Below are positions 46,725 through 55,548 of a stretch of 64,000 bases of DNA, in pieces (within the stretch, counting starts at the first letter, position 1; each line of letters begins with the position of its first letter). A program made the translations under genes and the position numbers. Origin of the DNA: Nodularia sp. NIES-3585 (lineage in GTDB: Bacteria; Cyanobacteriota; Cyanobacteriia; Cyanobacteriales; Nostocaceae); NCBI RefSeq assembly GCF_002218065.1, contig NZ_BDUB01000001.1, positions 5,202,837 through 5,266,836 on the forward strand, written 5' to 3'. Below the pieces are notes generated by a model. That model was not told where the DNA came from. It did not search any database and saw only the letters and a list, made by a program, of their open reading frames with translations.

Positions 46725-48623
46725 CTATTCCTGTTGCTGTCGCCTTTGGGCAATTTCTCTGCTAGAAATCATACTTTTGACTCGCTCCACATCTGTCATC
46801 ATCAATACTGCTCCTTCCATTTCTGTCCCAAACAGGGGAGTAATAGCCAGATAACATTTTATTTTTCTCCCCCGGCGATTAGTAGCATCTAAAATCATTT
46901 CTTGGAACTCTTGTTTCCCAGAGAGAGAATCGCGGATAGGCGATCTCAGTTGCTCCAGGGGCAAACCAATATCTATACTAAATAAAGATGTTCCCAAAAC
47001 TTCGTCTGTTCTCAACCCCCACAAATCTTCCACCATGTAATTCCAAACTAAGATATTAAAGCTTTTGTCAATCACCACTATTCCCGTTTGGAGACTTTTG
47101 AGAATGCACACCAAAAAAATATTAGTGCGGTTGAGTTCTGTGGTGCGTTCGCTGAGTTCGTGATTAATTGTTTGCAATTCTTCATTCGTAGATTGCAGTT
47201 CCTCGTTCATTGTCTCCAATTCTTCATTAGTAGATTGCAGTTCTTCGTTGGTAGTCTCCAATTCTTCATTAGTAGACTGAAGTTCTTCGTTGGTAGTCTC
47301 CAATTCTTCATTAGTAGACTGAAGTTCTTCGTTGGTAGTCTCTAAATCTTGTCGAGAGCGTTGTAACGCTTCTTGGAGTTGAATAAAACGAGTCACATCA
47401 TGAAAAGCAATACTTACACCTAACACAGAATTGTTAACATCTTCCAAAGGTATAATTCGCACATCCAAATATTGCATTTCTGCATTGGATAAATAGCGCT
47501 CTACATTTGTCAAGGTGATAGTACGACGTTCCCCATAAGCCCGTTCGATCAGCGATCGCAGTTCTAATGGTCGATAGGAAAGTTCTAAATCCTGAAAAGG
47601 ACGACCTAAATCTTTGGGTGAAAGACCAAAGGTGGTGCGAGCCTGGGAGTTCATCAGCACCAGTGTACCATTTATATCGACTACTACTTGGGCAATGGAT
47701 GCCGAATCAAAAGCCATTTCTCGCAGCCGCATATGCCGAGATAATCGATGGTTAGACTCTTCCTCAACTGTATTTGCCATAATTAGCAGGCGATCGCGTA
47801 AATTGGCTACTGATACCTTGCTAAATATGCGATTTTTCAAATCTACGGGGGTGAATAAGTTAGAATGTATCAATAGCATCTCTGCCTTACCCAAGAAAAG
47901 ATAGCCAGTATCATTGAGAGCAAAATGAAACCGAGCCATAATTCGCCCCTGAGTCTCAGAATTAAAATACATCAGTGTATTGCGACATACCAGCAAATCT
48001 AAACGAGAAATTGGCGCATCTTGCAGCAAATCATGACGACCAAAAATCACCGAGCGGCGCAAATCTTGGCGAAAAACATAGTTATTACCTGTAGTTTCAA
48101 AATATTTCTCTTTCAGTTCCGGTGGTACTAGCTGCACATCCTTCTGTGAATACACAGCTTGACGGGCTTGATTGAGAGCTTCTTCATCTACATCTGTGGC
48201 ATAAATTTTTACCCGTTGGCGAAATTGTTCTGCTCCCAAAATTTCCGCCATCAGTATGGCTAAAGTGTAAGCCTCTTCTCCAGAAGCACAACCAGCACTC
48301 CAAATCCTAATTTGGTCAGATTCATTTTTACGCGCCACCAGATTAGGTAACACTTGCTCTGCTAAGTATTCCCAGGCGGAGATATCTCGAAAAAAGGCAG
48401 TGACATTAATCAGAATCGTATTAAACAGTTGATTGAATTCGTCTGGATAAACTTCTAAATAATCTAAGTAATTTTCAAAATTTTCGATACTTAAATATTG
48501 CATTCGCTTACAGACCCGACGCATCAAAGTTGAACGCTTGTATCCTGTAAAATCAAAGCCCCGGCTTACTCTGAGATAAGTAAGTAATTTTTCAAACTCA
48601 GGGTTATTTTCTGCGGAATTCAT
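46725..48623 (-). CDS. CheR methyltransferase fused to PAS domains and a long coiled coil
   Basis: 632 residues. The N-terminal CheR domains (about 1-265) comprise a helical part and a SAM-dependent methyltransferase with WSAGCASGEEAYTLAI (about residues 109-124) and CRNTLMYF (about 217). A PAS domain follows (about 300-410). A 14-residue-periodic coiled coil of ELQSTNEELETTNE units covers about 425-495, and a second PAS covers about 500-610. This is the CheR half of the CheB/CheR-hybrid sensory proteins common in cyanobacteria. It is unlikely to be a classic chemotaxis enzyme, as no MCP, CheA or CheW is encoded nearby. It is followed after 9 bases by a hybrid kinase and preceded by cheB. Confidence 0.9.
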   Translation of the reverse strand: MNSAENNPEFEKLLTYLRVSRGFDFTGYKRSTLMRRVCKRMQYLSIENFENYLDYLEVYPDEFNQLFNTILINVTAFFRDISAWEYLAEQVLPNLVARKNESDQIRIWSAGCASGEEAYTLAILMAEILGAEQFRQRVKIYATDVDEEALNQARQAVYSQKDVQLVPPELKEKYFETTGNNYVFRQDLRRSVIFGRHDLLQDAPISRLDLLVCRNTLMYFNSETQGRIMARFHFALNDTGYLFLGKAEMLLIHSNLFTPVDLKNRIFSKVSVANLRDRLLIMANTVEEESNHRLSRHMRLREMAFDSASIAQVVVDINGTLVLMNSQARTTFGLSPKDLGRPFQDLELSYRPLELRSLIERAYGERRTITLTNVERYLSNAEMQYLDVRIIPLEDVNNSVLGVSIAFHDVTRFIQLQEALQRSRQDLETTNEELQSTNEELETTNEELQSTNEELETTNEELQSTNEELETMNEELQSTNEELQTINHELSERTTELNRTNIFLVCILKSLQTGIVVIDKSFNILVWNYMVEDLWGLRTDEVLGTSLFSIDIGLPLEQLRSPIRDSLSGKQEFQEMILDATNRRGRKIKCYLAITPLFGTEMEGAVLMMTDVERVKSMISSREIAQRRQQQE

Positions 48624-48715
48624 AAATAGGGTGTGGGGAGTGGGGACACAAGAATAAGGGGAAAACTTTTTCCCCTCGATGCTCCTGCTTTTTTTTCGAC
48701 CTAATGCACGATGTT

Positions 48716-49333
48716 TTATTTCATAACTAAACTTACCAAAGTTGGTGATATCTCATCCAAAGGTAAAATAAAATCTACATTACCAGTATTAATTGTGGCA
48801 TTAGGCATCCCAGGAAATTCGCTACTTTTTTGATCTTGAGCAATGACAGTACCACCCATTTTATGGATAGCCTGTACCCCCTTTGCTCCGTCTTTACCAG
48901 TTCCCGTCAATACAATCGCGATCGCGCGGTCTTTGTAAGTGGCTGCAACAGATGCAAATAACAAATCAGCCGAGGGGCGTAAATAATTTACTAGTTTTGA
49001 CTGGGATAAAGACAGAGTGCCATCGCTGTTGACTAGTAAATGATAATCAGGTGGCGCAATGTAAACGGTTCCTGGGGTCAGACAGTCGTCCTCTTCTGCC
49101 TGCTTAACTTTCAGGGCAGTGTGTCGTGCTAAAATCTCTGACATTAGTGAACGATGCTGTGGAGCCAGATGTTGCACCAGAGCGATCGCGGCGGGAAAAT
49201 TTTTTGGTAATGTTGATAGTAACTTAGTTAGGGCAGTCAAGCCTCCAGCCGAAGATGCTATGGCAACAATATCGAAGCTAGCCTTAGCAAAGCGAGGTGG
49301 ATCACCCTTAGCATTTTCTGCCTTTCGTGTCAT
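48716..49333 (-). CDS. cheB: CheB-type methylesterase domain protein
   Basis: A 205-residue protein consisting of the CheB catalytic domain without a receiver domain. The triad is recognisable: Ser28 in IASSAGG, His55 in LVQHLAPQH and Asp in LTGTGKDGAKG (about residue 150). The ATG at 49333 is preferred because GAGGAG lies seven bases upstream; the frame is open to 49498, but that part has no CheB-like content. It precedes the CheR-PAS gene by 92 bases on the same strand, forming a CheB/CheR/hybrid-kinase cassette. Confidence 0.9.
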   Translation of the reverse strand: MTRKAENAKGDPPRFAKASFDIVAIASSAGGLTALTKLLSTLPKNFPAAIALVQHLAPQHRSLMSEILARHTALKVKQAEEDDCLTPGTVYIAPPDYHLLVNSDGTLSLSQSKLVNYLRPSADLLFASVAATYKDRAIAIVLTGTGKDGAKGVQAIHKMGGTVIAQDQKSSEFPGMPNATINTGNVDFILPLDEISPTLVSLVMK

Positions 49334-50037
49334 CAAAACTCCTCGGTCTGAAACCCCGTCTTTTGAAGACGGCTGTACCAAAACTTGTGAACCTACTCGC
49401 ATTTTGGTAAAACTAAAATACGGTGAAATTGGCTCAACGCAGGAAATTAGCTCTTTTCCAAGGCTTCGCCAGTAGCCGAGTTGTCTTACGAGTAGCAACG
49501 AAAATGAGCCATGGGGTTGGGGGATGAGTACATCCTCTAGTTAACCGTAACCCAGCCCGGAATTCCGCAAGCCACTTATATTGCGGGTAGTGTGGGTAGG
49601 GGGATAAAGCCTCTAGCCTTTAGGCAGAGGAATGGTTACAGTATATCTAGGCCAATAGTGATATTATGGTTATAGAAGTTTCCTCGTTTACTAAGTACGC
49701 ATTGATGTGCGTCCATCCTCTTCTCTGGGTTGTTAATTTTTAGTCAATACCTCACAAATGTGTAAATTTGTAAATTGCTATAGATAAATTAAATTCATTT
49801 ACACCAATAAATAGATTGTATATTATTTGCTCATCCGCTGTTTTTTTGTATTGAAATATTAAGACTAAGACTTTCTATTCAGAGTTTAGCAAATACTTGA
49901 ATTTATAACTTCATGCCATATCTATCTTTAAATTCTAGCCTTCTAGATGCTGTAATTTTTATTTATCTTTCTAGAAAAAGCCAAAGTTTTGGGCGAATAT
50001 AATAGAGCCTCCCGATGCCGCAGGCTGTACGCTCCTA
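49334..50037. other. Structured non-coding region upstream of cheB
   Basis: No gene is supported. Several hairpins stand out: CCGTCTTTTGAAGACGG (49355-49371) in the cheB leader, CCGCAA...TTGCGG around 49563-49585 and CCTCTAGCCTTTAGGCAGAGG (about 49611-49631). ACGCATTGATGTGCGT at about 49697 is a further short palindrome. The GGTCTGAAACCCCGTCTTTTG stretch resembles ends of tnpB-type insertion sequences, but this could not be confirmed. The remainder is AT-rich. Confidence 0.4.
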
Positions 50038-50050
50038 CACAAACGAAGTT

Positions 50051-50132
50051 CGCCTGCGCGGACTAAAGGTAAATCGAGCTTTTTGAACCCACGAAGGTGG
50101 GTTTTGTCTGTGTAGCCGCGACTTCTAGTCGC
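50051..50132. repeat. Dispersed element (CCTGCGCGGACTAA ... GCGACTTCTAGTCGCC), second copy
   Basis: Matches 26455-26535 almost throughout, including the hairpin AACCCACGAAGGTGGGTT and the terminal GTAGCCGCGACTTCTAGTCGCC. It directly abuts the 112-bp inverted-repeat copy at 50138. Confidence 0.8.
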
Positions 50133-50137
50133 CAGGG

Positions 50138-50249
50138 CTAGTACCGCAAGGCGGAAGTCAAAAGTCAAAAGTCAAAAGTCAAAAAGCTTATAAAATGGGC
50201 TTTTCATGGATTTTGAATGGTTTGTTTATTTACGCCGACTTGTACTAGT
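50138..50249 (+). repeat. 112-bp inverted repeat, copy A
   Basis: It runs from CTAGTACCGCAAGGCGGAAG through four GTCAAAA heptamers, AAGCTTATAAAATGGGC and ATTTACGCCGACTTGTACTAGT. The reverse complement is found at 53756-53867 with one mismatch. No coding capacity. Confidence 0.95.
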
Positions 50250-50345
50250 AATAAATTAAACTTTTCAAACATCCTCTAAAACAACTTTAACTGCCTCTGT
50301 TTTCTGAGCAGAAAAATTTTACAATGGCACAAATGGAAATAAATC

Positions 50346-50855
50346 TTAACGTTTCTTGAATTTTTTGGTCTTAGAAATAGGACGCATCGCCTCTCTACCC
50401 AAAATAAACATTCCTGTTACACCCAAGCTGACAAACCAAACATATTCATACCAAAATTGGCGAATTTGCTCAATATTTGGATGCAAACTCTTCACATACA
50501 GCAGCATCACAAGTATCATCAACGCCCCAAAACCAACGAAGCTTAAACCAATATAAATCCGTGCTGGACGCAGTTCAAAGTCGCTAATTTGCTCTAAATT
50601 AATTTCTGCCAGTTCCTTCAACGACTTATCAGCCACAGTTGAAGCTTCCTGCAACTTGTGACTCAGCTTTGGCGCTAATATAGGTTTAAGTATTGCAACA
50701 GTAGGGCGACGTAGCGCCGCCTCGCCATAGCGCAGCAATTCCAGTGGCTGACCAGTTGGACTCGGTTGAGCAAATTCGATATTTTTCGCAGCAGTTGGGG
50801 CGGTGGCTTTGCCTTCAAAATCCATAGCACGCCAGAGAAGAAATAGGATATTCAT
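50346..50855 (-). CDS. Membrane protein of unknown function
   Basis: 169 residues, not recognised. The first ~100 residues are soluble with a helical, charged segment (KLQEASTVADKSLKELAEINLEQ, seen in part at about 95-110). Two hydrophobic helices follow (about 112-132 and 143-160), and a basic C-terminus (KTKKFKKR). A second ATG at 50825 (MDFEGKA) is an equally likely start, giving 159 residues. It follows the cysteine-desulfurase-like gene after 70 bases on the same strand and may be cotranscribed. It lies inside the segment bounded by the 112-bp inverted repeats. Confidence 0.72.
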   Translation of the reverse strand: MNILFLLWRAMDFEGKATAPTAAKNIEFAQPSPTGQPLELLRYGEAALRRPTVAILKPILAPKLSHKLQEASTVADKSLKELAEINLEQISDFELRPARIYIGLSFVGFGALMILVMLLYVKSLHPNIEQIRQFWYEYVWFVSLGVTGMFILGREAMRPISKTKKFKKR

Positions 50856-50925
50856 AGCCTAGCGAATCAGTGAGTATTCCGGCAAATACCAAAAGGTGAT
50901 TTAAAGAATCCGCCCCAGGAATTAT

Positions 50926-52161
50926 TTAAATTAAAACCCGCTCAAAAGCCTCAATCAAGCGGTCAACTTCCTCAAGAGTGTTGTAATGTACCATACTCAC
51001 GCGGATGATTCCACCTTGGTCAGCTAATCCCAAATATTCAATGAGGCGTTTAGCATAAAAATCGCCGTAGCGAATCCCAATATAAGCCGAATCAACTTGA
51101 GGGGGAATGGTTGAGCTATGAATGCCGTCAACAGCAAAAGATATAGTCGGTACACGCAATTGACGATGCGCCGTAGATTTACCAATTACGCGAATTTTCG
51201 GCTGACTGTTGAGGTATTGTAGCAGGCGATCGCTTAGATTTTCTTCATGCACACTCATCAAATCAAAAACCTGCACCATTTTACTTCTCAGATCAGGTGC
51301 AGTTTGATCACCATAATGTAATTGTGCTAATTCACTCAGATAATCACATAAACCCAACATCCCATAAGTTAATTCAAAGTTAAGATTTCCTAACTGAAAT
51401 TTATAAGGAATATCTGACTGCTCAATAAAATAATGATTCAGTCCCGGCATCGTGAATAAATGTTCTGATTTCCCGTAAAGTAAAGCACAGTGAGAACCAT
51501 AGACTTTATAACAACTCAGAACATAAAAATCCACATCTAAATCTTGAACATCAATTAATCTATGTGGGGCATAAGCGACTCCATCCACACAAACCATCGC
51601 CCCACATTCATGGACAAACTTAGTAATTTCTTTAATCGGGTTGATAGTTCCCAAAATATTAGAAGAATGAGTCAAAGCCACTAATTTTGTGCGCCGACTC
51701 ATTAATAGTTCTAAATCTGCCAAATCAAGTTCTAAAGTATCTGGGCGAACTTGCCAAACCTTAATCTTAATTCCTTGCTTTTCCAGAGCCACCCAAGCGC
51801 CAATATTAGCTTCATGGTCACAATTAGTAACAACAACCTCATCCCCAGGTGTAAAAGTTTGGCTCAAACACAGTGAAAGTATTTTTAACATCATGGTACT
51901 GGATGCTCCCATGACCACTTCCTTTGGTGATTTAGCATTAATCAACGTCGCCATTCCCCCATTAGCCAAAGCCACCCTTTCCCCAGCTAATTGAGAGACT
52001 TCATAAGAAGCCCCCAGTTGAACATCACTAGTCAGGAGAAATTCACTAATTCTATCTACTACTTTTTTTAGAGTTTGTGACCCACCAGCATTATCAAAAA
52101 AAGTCCATTTTCCCCCCAGGGCTGGAAAATATGGGCGAACCTTGTCAATATCCAGGAACAT
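50926..52161 (-). CDS. Cysteine desulfurase-like aminotransferase class V enzyme
   Basis: A PLP-dependent enzyme of 411 residues related to SufS/CsdA. The opening YFPALGGKWTFFDNAGGSQT (about residues 11-30) and the PLP-binding NCDHEANIGAW (about 113-123), VDGVAYAPHRLIDV (about 192-205) and SCYKVYGSHCALLYG (about 214-228, Lys217 as Schiff base) identify the group annotated as 'cysteine desulfurase-like, VC1184 type'. The active-site cysteine loop of SufS is not obvious near residue 340-360, so desulfurase activity is uncertain. It may act on another amino compound. Confidence 0.88.
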   Translation of the reverse strand: MFLDIDKVRPYFPALGGKWTFFDNAGGSQTLKKVVDRISEFLLTSDVQLGASYEVSQLAGERVALANGGMATLINAKSPKEVVMGASSTMMLKILSLCLSQTFTPGDEVVVTNCDHEANIGAWVALEKQGIKIKVWQVRPDTLELDLADLELLMSRRTKLVALTHSSNILGTINPIKEITKFVHECGAMVCVDGVAYAPHRLIDVQDLDVDFYVLSCYKVYGSHCALLYGKSEHLFTMPGLNHYFIEQSDIPYKFQLGNLNFELTYGMLGLCDYLSELAQLHYGDQTAPDLRSKMVQVFDLMSVHEENLSDRLLQYLNSQPKIRVIGKSTAHRQLRVPTISFAVDGIHSSTIPPQVDSAYIGIRYGDFYAKRLIEYLGLADQGGIIRVSMVHYNTLEEVDRLIEAFERVLI

Positions 52162-52655
52162 AGTCTAATTTTTCATAATTAACTTTCTAAATCGAAGATA
52201 CACCACAAACCCAGGATGACGGCTGAAAATGTATTCTTTCTCCCAGACTTAGCTAAGAGGTATGTCACCCAGTAGGCCATTTACATCCTCTTGTGGTAAA
52301 CAAGACCAGAAAACATGGAAAAAGCTCTGATTCATCCCTTCCCTGGCTGCGAAGAGAGATGATTTTCAAAATCAATAAAGTTTTTTCCAGGTGTCTACCT
52401 AAAGACTGATACCAATTCATGTTTAAATATGCGATTCTGAGCAAAGTGTATGGATCTAGAGTTCGTCTCAGCTAAACTCATCACTGAAAGCTACCTTTGT
52501 AACTGCAACTTGGTATTAGACAAAAGACGCTGATCACAAGTTGAGATGTTTTGATTCTTCACAATTTTCTTTAATTTTTTTGATAAGTTAAAGATAGAGG
52601 CAAAAACTTATTGTGTTAAATATCAACTCCTTGAGCAAAAGTAAAAGAATGAGTT
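52162..52655. other. Intergenic region without recognised features
   Basis: A divergent region of about 490 bases between the aminotransferase-type gene and the DUF4327 gene. It is moderately AT-rich; no gene, repeat or hairpin was recognised with confidence. Confidence 0.4.
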
Positions 52656-52877
52656 ATGGATACCGCTGTTAGATATGATATTGGGATGATTAAGGAAGAA
52701 GCATCTCAGCTTGTAAAAAAGGGGCTTCTTGACCGTCAACAGCCAATTTACTCACTATGTAGATATGTTCCTAATCGTGACTGGATATTGTTTGAAAACG
52801 AGCTAGAAAAGCATGAATTTCTGCTTAGAGATAGAATAATTGACCTATTGAGTAGTGAAACGTGGGAAGAAGATTGA
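52656..52877 (+). CDS. DUF4327 family protein
   Basis: A small 73-residue soluble protein, conserved and restricted to cyanobacteria by my recollection. The family pattern is clear: VRYDIGMIKEEASQLVKKG (residues 5-23), RQQPIYSLCRYVP (about 27-39), and ELEKHEFLLRDRIIDLL (about 49-65) before an acidic end. It is probably all-helical. Function unknown. A single-gene unit within the segment flanked by inverted repeats. Confidence 0.88.
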   Translation: MDTAVRYDIGMIKEEASQLVKKGLLDRQQPIYSLCRYVPNRDWILFENELEKHEFLLRDRIIDLLSSETWEED

Positions 52878-52942
52878 TTTGGTAAAATTTAATTTGTATT
52901 CAGCAAAATACCGAATCAATTCTGGGGAAAGACAAGTCAAAT

Positions 52943-52977
52943 GTAGGGTGTGTTGTCGCACAGCGCAACGCACCCTA
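52943..52977. repeat. Dispersed GTAGGGTGTGTT...AACGCACC element
   Basis: A relative of the copy at 18979, located just downstream of the DUF4327 gene. Confidence 0.5.
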
Positions 52978-53074
52978 AAGGTAATTTATATTTCTTCATA
53001 TATATTGAATTATATTGAATTTTTTTCACCTACAATATTTTGCTACCGACAATAGAACTTTTCAAACAACCTCT

Positions 53075-53225
53075 TAGGGACTTCCCAGAAATAAGATCCC
53101 CAATTTGTAGGGTGGGTGAGGACGACAGTCCGTAACCCACCATATCCCTTAAATTGATAGTGGGTTACGCGATCGCTTTCCCCGACTACAATTTTTGGGT
53201 AATTAATTTTTTGCTGTTCCCTTAA
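53075..53225. mobile_element. MITE-like element with TTAGGGA / TCCCTTAA ends, copy 1
   Basis: About 150 bp. The left end TTAGGGACTTCC and the core ATCCCCAATTTGTAGGGTGGG and CGTAACCCACCAT are shared with the copy at 62112-62308. The two termini are imperfect inverted repeats (TTAGGGA and, on the other strand, TTAAGGGA). The right terminus contains the stop codon of the zinc-ribbon gene ending at 53222. Confidence 0.65.
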
Positions 53226-53452
53226 ACTCCAATCCAGCCAGTTATAGTTTTGCCTTGACTGGGATAAATGATATTATTGCTTCGGGGCTGAATTTTTTTG
53301 GCTAATTTATCAGCAAAAGCCTTTTCCAAGGAACTAGGATTTTCTAAATAAAATACTGGCATATCTTGCCAACAATGGCGACAAAACCACGCAAAGCCGG
53401 AAACACGGATATGCGGCAAAAGTAAACCTGAACAACAAGGACAGTAATTCAT
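53222..53452 (-). CDS. Small zinc-ribbon-like protein
   Basis: 76 residues starting MNYCPCCSGLLLPHIR and continuing FAWFCRHCWQDMPVFY (about residues 19-34). Two CxxC knuckles (C4/C7 with C6, and C24/C27) form a probable zinc ribbon. The C-terminal half has no recognised motif. It could bind nucleic acid or partner proteins, but nothing shows which. The stop codon falls at the terminus of a MITE-like element, so the last residues may have been set by the insertion. Confidence 0.7.
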   Translation of the reverse strand: MNYCPCCSGLLLPHIRVSGFAWFCRHCWQDMPVFYLENPSSLEKAFADKLAKKIQPRSNNIIYPSQGKTITGWIGV

Positions 53453-53755
53453 AATTATCCTACAATCCTCACAATAAAAACCTGTGTATTGAAAATCCGG
53501 GCTGTTAATTAATCAGCCCATCGTGATTGAAAAAACTATTTATATCTCAAGTTTAATGAGGAATTATAAGAAACTCGTGAAAGGACTTATATTCAGCAAT
53601 CTTTCGTAATATTTATACATAAACTATTGTGTATTAAAGTCAATTTTGCTTACTAAATCTTGAATTTTTCTTGATTGCTGATATAAGCAGAAAAACCTTG
53701 ATTTCCTATTAGTCCGAGCAGGCCGACTTCCCCTCCTGGGGCGCTCATATCTTGC

Positions 53756-53867
53756 ACTAGTACAAATCGGCGTAAATAAACAAACCATTCAAAATCCATG
53801 AAAAGCCCATTTTATAAGCTTTTTGACTTTTGACTTTTGACTTTTGACTTCCGCCTTGCGGTACTAG
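53756..53867 (-). repeat. 112-bp inverted repeat, copy B
   Basis: The reverse complement of 50138-50249 with a single mismatch. Together the copies bracket about 3.5 kb carrying four genes. The surrounding 53453-54301 gap (849 bases) contains no gene and is filled with dispersed elements. Confidence 0.95.
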
Positions 53868-53891
53868 GCGATTGTAAATCGCCTGGACTAA

Positions 53892-53971
53892 GTAAGTCGG
53901 CGTAAATAATTAAAGGTTTGTAGTCAGGACTAAAGTCCTGAATTAAGGGCTTAAGCCCTTACTACGAGCTA
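53892..53971. repeat. 80-bp dispersed element, copy 2
   Basis: GTAAGTCGGCGTAAATAATT at the left, then two short palindromes AGGACTAAAGTCCT and AAGGGCTTAAGCCCTT and ACTACGAGCTA at the right. It matches the complement of 39143-39222. AAGTCGGCGTAAATAA is also the terminus of the 112-bp repeat. Confidence 0.75.
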
Positions 53972-54088
53972 AATTATAAGAATTTTACATTCCTTCACAT
54001 AGTTAGGTTTATTCTCGCCAACTTACTTAGGTGCAAGATGTGAATATACCAATTTTGGCGTTGCTGAAACCAAGTATGAATTTAGGTG

Positions 54089-54114
54089 TAGAGACGTTCC
54101 ATGGAACGTCTCTA
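54089..54114. repeat. 26-bp perfect palindrome
   Basis: TAGAGACGTTCCA is followed directly by its exact complement TGGAACGTCTCTA. This type of palindrome is dispersed in cyanobacterial genomes; a regulatory role for the neighbouring glnB cannot be inferred. Confidence 0.6.
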
Positions 54115-54301
54115 GAGGGGTTTGGACTACATCCAACGTTGTAGGAACTAACAAATTAAAAAATATCCCCAAATTTATTGTGGAGAGGGCAAAAGTTCCT
54201 GCTAATCACCCAGCACTGACAAGATGCCCATCCCACAAAATGGGATAATTTATTTTCTGATGTTCCCTGATGAAGTTGAGCTACTCAATAGCACCCAATA
54301 C

Positions 54302-54652
<351 letters not shown>

Positions 54653-54892
54653 TTAACTTGCAATAGCTTCGTTATTAATTTAACCAGATATAATGTCAGA
54701 CACTTTCACCATTAGTGCTATTCTCAAAAAATCTCTAAAAATTGCTGGTTTTTAAAGCCTATACGCCCTACCGAAATAATTCTGACTCGGCACAGAGGTT
54801 TTGGTGAGGTTTTTGTATATAGTTTTTATAACTCAAAAATAAATCACAAGAAAAAGCTCAGTTATAGCTGTTGTCACATATGGTTAGCACAA

Positions 54893-55498
54893 CTAACGAG
54901 TTTGATTTTCAAACAAGGGACGGACAATCAAATATCCAGCACCAAAAGCAGTGAACATGATTAAGAAGATAGTGACACCTAACCACCAACCACTAAATTG
55001 CTTGACTTTTGTTTCAGTCGGAGTATAGTAATTTACCTCCTGTTCTTCTATAAAAAATGTTTCTGGCATTGGGTGACTTATTTCCACAGGTGCAGAGAAC
55101 TCGTAGTCATGGTTTGTTTCCTGAACGACGGATGGAGGCTGATGAGCAGGCTGTTGAGGTTGACGGGTTGCTGTTGCTGGACTTTTTACTTCAGCAGCAG
55201 GATGAGTGGCTTGGGGAGGACTCGGTTTAGGACTAGAATCTACAAACTTTTGCAGGTGTAAAAAAGACTGAACAACTTTGGTAATTTCTTGGCGTAGTAA
55301 TTGATTTTCCTGCTCTAGTTGGTGATTTTGGCTAGTAAGTGCTTCTAATTTGCCTTCTATTGACTTTAACTCTGTGGCCAATTCCCGATATACATACAGT
55401 GGTACAGAGGGAGGGTAGGTTTGAGAAGTTGGTGGTTTTACTGGATTTTTGTGAACAGAATTTGGTTTTTTTTGCATAGATGAATTAGTATCAAACAT
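54893..55498 (-). CDS. Coiled-coil protein with C-terminal membrane anchor
   Basis: 201 residues, not recognised as a named family. In order: a Pro/Ser-rich N-terminus, a coiled coil (about residues 38-85, LKSIEGKLEALTSQNHQLEQ), a Pro/Gln/Ala-rich linker (about 90-130), an acidic stretch (FFIEEQEVNYY, about 147-157) and a single membrane helix (about 170-192) followed by a short tail. Similar layouts occur in cyanobacterial envelope or septum proteins, but no family can be named. It lies between glnB and the tnpB element on the same strand. Confidence 0.72.
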   Translation of the reverse strand: MFDTNSSMQKKPNSVHKNPVKPPTSQTYPPSVPLYVYRELATELKSIEGKLEALTSQNHQLEQENQLLRQEITKVVQSFLHLQKFVDSSPKPSPPQATHPAAEVKSPATATRQPQQPAHQPPSVVQETNHDYEFSAPVEISHPMPETFFIEEQEVNYYTPTETKVKQFSGWWLGVTIFLIMFTAFGAGYLIVRPLFENQTR

Positions 55499-55548
55499 TT
55501 AATTTATCAGTTCGTACAGAGATAATTTGAACCTCGCATGACTAGAAG

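Noticed and set aside
47088..47345. An 85-codon plus-strand frame with repeated LQFFxxRLQF units
   Set aside because: It is the antisense of the coiled-coil repeat in the CheR-PAS gene.
49334..49498. Upstream extension of cheB
   Set aside because: A good Shine-Dalgarno (GAGGAG) precedes 49333, and the extension has no CheB-like content.
54800..54830. Possible NtcA site upstream of glnB
   Set aside because: GTATATAGTTTTTA lacks the TAC half of GTA-N8-TAC, so the match is too weak to report as a site.
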